Shown in pieces: positions 5,861 to 6,995 of a DNA stretch of 6,995 nucleotides. The position numbers and the translations under genes were made by a program. The DNA is from Bacillota bacterium. Its GTDB lineage: Bacteria; Bacillota_I; Bacilli_A; ML615J-28; CAG-698. How positions within the stretch are numbered: position 1 is the stretch's first letter; every line of letters begins with the position of its first letter. Location: contig JAEZSA010000034.1 in NCBI GenBank assembly GCA_023422115.1, forward strand, positions 1-6,995, given 5' to 3'. The notes under the pieces are model-generated. The model did not search any database. It saw only the letters and a program-made list of their open reading frames with translations, and had not been told where the DNA came from.

Positions 5861-6995
5861 TTTCTTTCAGCGAAAAAGATCGATAGAATTTAATATTCTT
5901 GTTTCTTGTCTATCGATCATGGTTGGATTCGCCTTATTACTTAGTTTGTTATCACTAAACAGTTTTTCTGAATTTGTAAACAACACTTCAGAAGAACAAA
6001 CGAAGGAAATAAGTCGTCAAATTGTTCATAATTATGATAATTATATTTCAACAATCATCGATACTTATAATGGGATCCAAGTAAAAATTGATAATGTTGA
6101 TATAAAAGCGAACACAGAAGCTACAAAAAGCACCTTAGAAGATTTTTTATTGTTCAAAACTGATATAACAAACTTATCGCTTTTCTCTTTAGAAGGAGAA
6201 CTGTATGCCACAACTACGAATCTAATTTATGATAAGGAACAGGTTGTTTATCAAGCTTGGTTCGAGCGTGCAATTAAGGAACCTTCATTGATTTTTTTCT
6301 CGAATCCGTACATTATCGATGGTGATTTTCGTATTTTAGTAAGCAAAGTAGTGAATCACAACCGGGGAACAGAAAAAGCCTTATTAATGATGGAACTGGA
6401 TTCTAGTCCTATTGTTGAACTTGCTGAAAATGCTAATTTGGGCCAAGAAGGTAGAATTTTATTGTTAGATAGTAATTATAATACCATTTATTCCTCGATC
6501 AATGATATGGAGACATATAAAGCAATCAATGCCGTAAAGAAAATTATCATAGGTTTTGGAAGCGCCCATATTAGTGGTTTTGATATGGCGATTAATGTTG
6601 ATACGCTTACCAATACTAAATGGAAAATTGCTATTTTAATCAATGTTGATAATACAAAAGCAGTTCAAGAAAACTATATTTGGATTATAGCAATTATTGG
6701 TTTATTTATGGTCGTTGCTACCATTACAATTATAACGTTTACTTCGAGAAGAATAGCCAATCCATTAAAAGCACTAGAAAAATCAATGAAAAAAATCGAA
6801 CAATCGGACTTCTTGGTTGTAGAACCCGTTATGGAAAGTTCGCAAAAAGAAGTTGCAAATTTAAGTAAAAGTTTCAATTTAATGATGAGTCGAATTAAAG
6901 AATTGATGGATCGAATTGTTGTTGAGCAAAATGCACAACGCGAAAGCGAATTGAAAGCTTTACAAAACCAAATAAATCCTCATTTTTTATATAAT
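5841..6995 (+). CDS. YesM/LytS-type sensor histidine kinase, 5' part (3' end outside window)
   Basis: The frame from the ATG at 5841 stays open to the window edge (385 codons). The start overlaps the end of the response regulator gene by 20 nt; a modest AAAGAG (5825-5830) lies 10 bases upstream and no other in-frame ATG precedes the first membrane helix. Layout: basic N-terminus; membrane helix 1 at about 19-40; extracytoplasmic sensor region at about 41-278, dCache-like in pattern (VYQAWFERAI, then GRILLLDSNYNTIYS); membrane helix 2 at about 279-300; HAMP region at about 301-360 (RRIANPLKALEKSMKKIE); then the start of the His_kinase domain with ALQNQINPHFLYN. His381 (codon 6981-6983) is the expected phospho-acceptor. 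The ATPase domain lies beyond the window. It should sense an extracellular ligand and phosphorylate the neighbouring YesN-like regulator; the ligand cannot be read from the sequence, though sugars or oligosaccharides are common in the family. Confidence 0.92.
   Translation, partial: MKAKENNFFQRKRSIEFNILVSCLSIMVGFALLLSLLSLNSFSEFVNNTSEEQTKEISRQIVHNYDNYISTIIDTYNGIQVKIDNVDIKANTEATKSTLEDFLLFKTDITNLSLFSLEGELYATTTNLIYDKEQVVYQAWFERAIKEPSLIFFSNPYIIDGDFRILVSKVVNHNRGTEKALLMMELDSSPIVELAENANLGQEGRILLLDSNYNTIYSSINDMETYKAINAVKKIIIGFGSAHISGFDMAINVDTLTNTKWKIAILINVDNTKAVQENYIWIIAIIGLFMVVATITIITFTSRRIANPLKALEKSMKKIEQSDFLVVEPVMESSQKEVANLSKSFNLMMSRIKELMDRIVVEQNAQRESELKALQNQINPHFLYN
5878..5918 (+). repeat. Inverted repeat near the start of the kinase gene
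   Basis: GATCGATAGA (5878-5887) and TCTATCGATC are perfect 10-bp complementary arms, the second at 5909-5918, around a 21-nt AT-rich spacer. The spacer and inner arm contain a smaller competing pair, AGAAT (5885-5889) / ATTCT (5895-5899). No T-run follows, so this is not a terminator. It starts 37 nt after the kinase ATG and encodes the first membrane helix region. It could form an RNA hairpin affecting kinase translation or mRNA stability, or be chance. Confidence 0.45.

Noticed and set aside
6674..6877. Open frames of 62-67 codons on both strands within the kinase gene
   Set aside because: Both overlap the second membrane helix and HAMP region of the kinase, whose own frame continues unbroken to the window edge and matches a known architecture.
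1..6995. Possible TGA-as-tryptophan genetic code, given the AT richness and no TGA among the five visible stop codons
   Set aside because: All genes are full length under the standard code, Trp is encoded by TGG throughout, and no in-frame TGA is needed; five stops are too few to infer avoidance of TGA.

Overview
This is an AT-rich, densely coded chromosomal window in which every gene lies on the + strand. Gene content points to a low-GC Gram-positive bacterium (Bacillota, or the neighbouring Acholeplasma/Izemoplasma/Haloplasma-type lineages). The evidence is a Gram-positive-type ParC, AGAGG-type ribosome binding sites, a TTGACT-17-TATAAT promoter and a YesN/YesM-type two-component pair. Every Trp is encoded by TGG and no gene needs TGA read as Trp, so the standard bacterial code fits and Mycoplasma/Spiroplasma-type organisms are unlikely. 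The species cannot be named from this sequence.

Region 1 (1-4208) looks like the end of one transcription unit. It holds the C-terminal two thirds of topoisomerase IV subunit A (parC, entering from the left edge), then a Fic-fold protein with a C-terminal winged helix whose Fic catalytic motif is destroyed. Next come a PHP-family phosphoesterase of the histidinol-phosphatase (HisJ) type and a small membrane-anchored TPR protein. The genes are packed tightly (10-nt gap, 8-nt overlap, 9-nt gap), and the unit closes with an intrinsic terminator whose hairpin contains the stop codon of the TPR gene.

Region 2 (4209-6995) starts a new unit. A near-consensus sigma-A-type promoter drives a YesN-like response regulator (receiver, degenerate GGDEF-like middle region, AraC-type DNA-binding domain). 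This overlaps by 20 nt a YesM/LytS-type sensor histidine kinase that runs off the right edge just after its phospho-acceptor histidine. The kinase has two membrane segments around an extracytoplasmic sensor region and a HAMP domain. Such pairs usually control nearby carbohydrate uptake genes, but no target is in the window.

The least ordinary element is the Fic-like protein. The fold region and winged helix are recognisable, but the catalytic His and both motif Arg residues are replaced, which suggests a regulatory pseudoenzyme. It is translationally coupled to a PHP phosphoesterase that has no histidine-biosynthesis neighbours. I saw no RNA genes, mobile elements, CRISPR arrays, tandem repeats or attachment sites.
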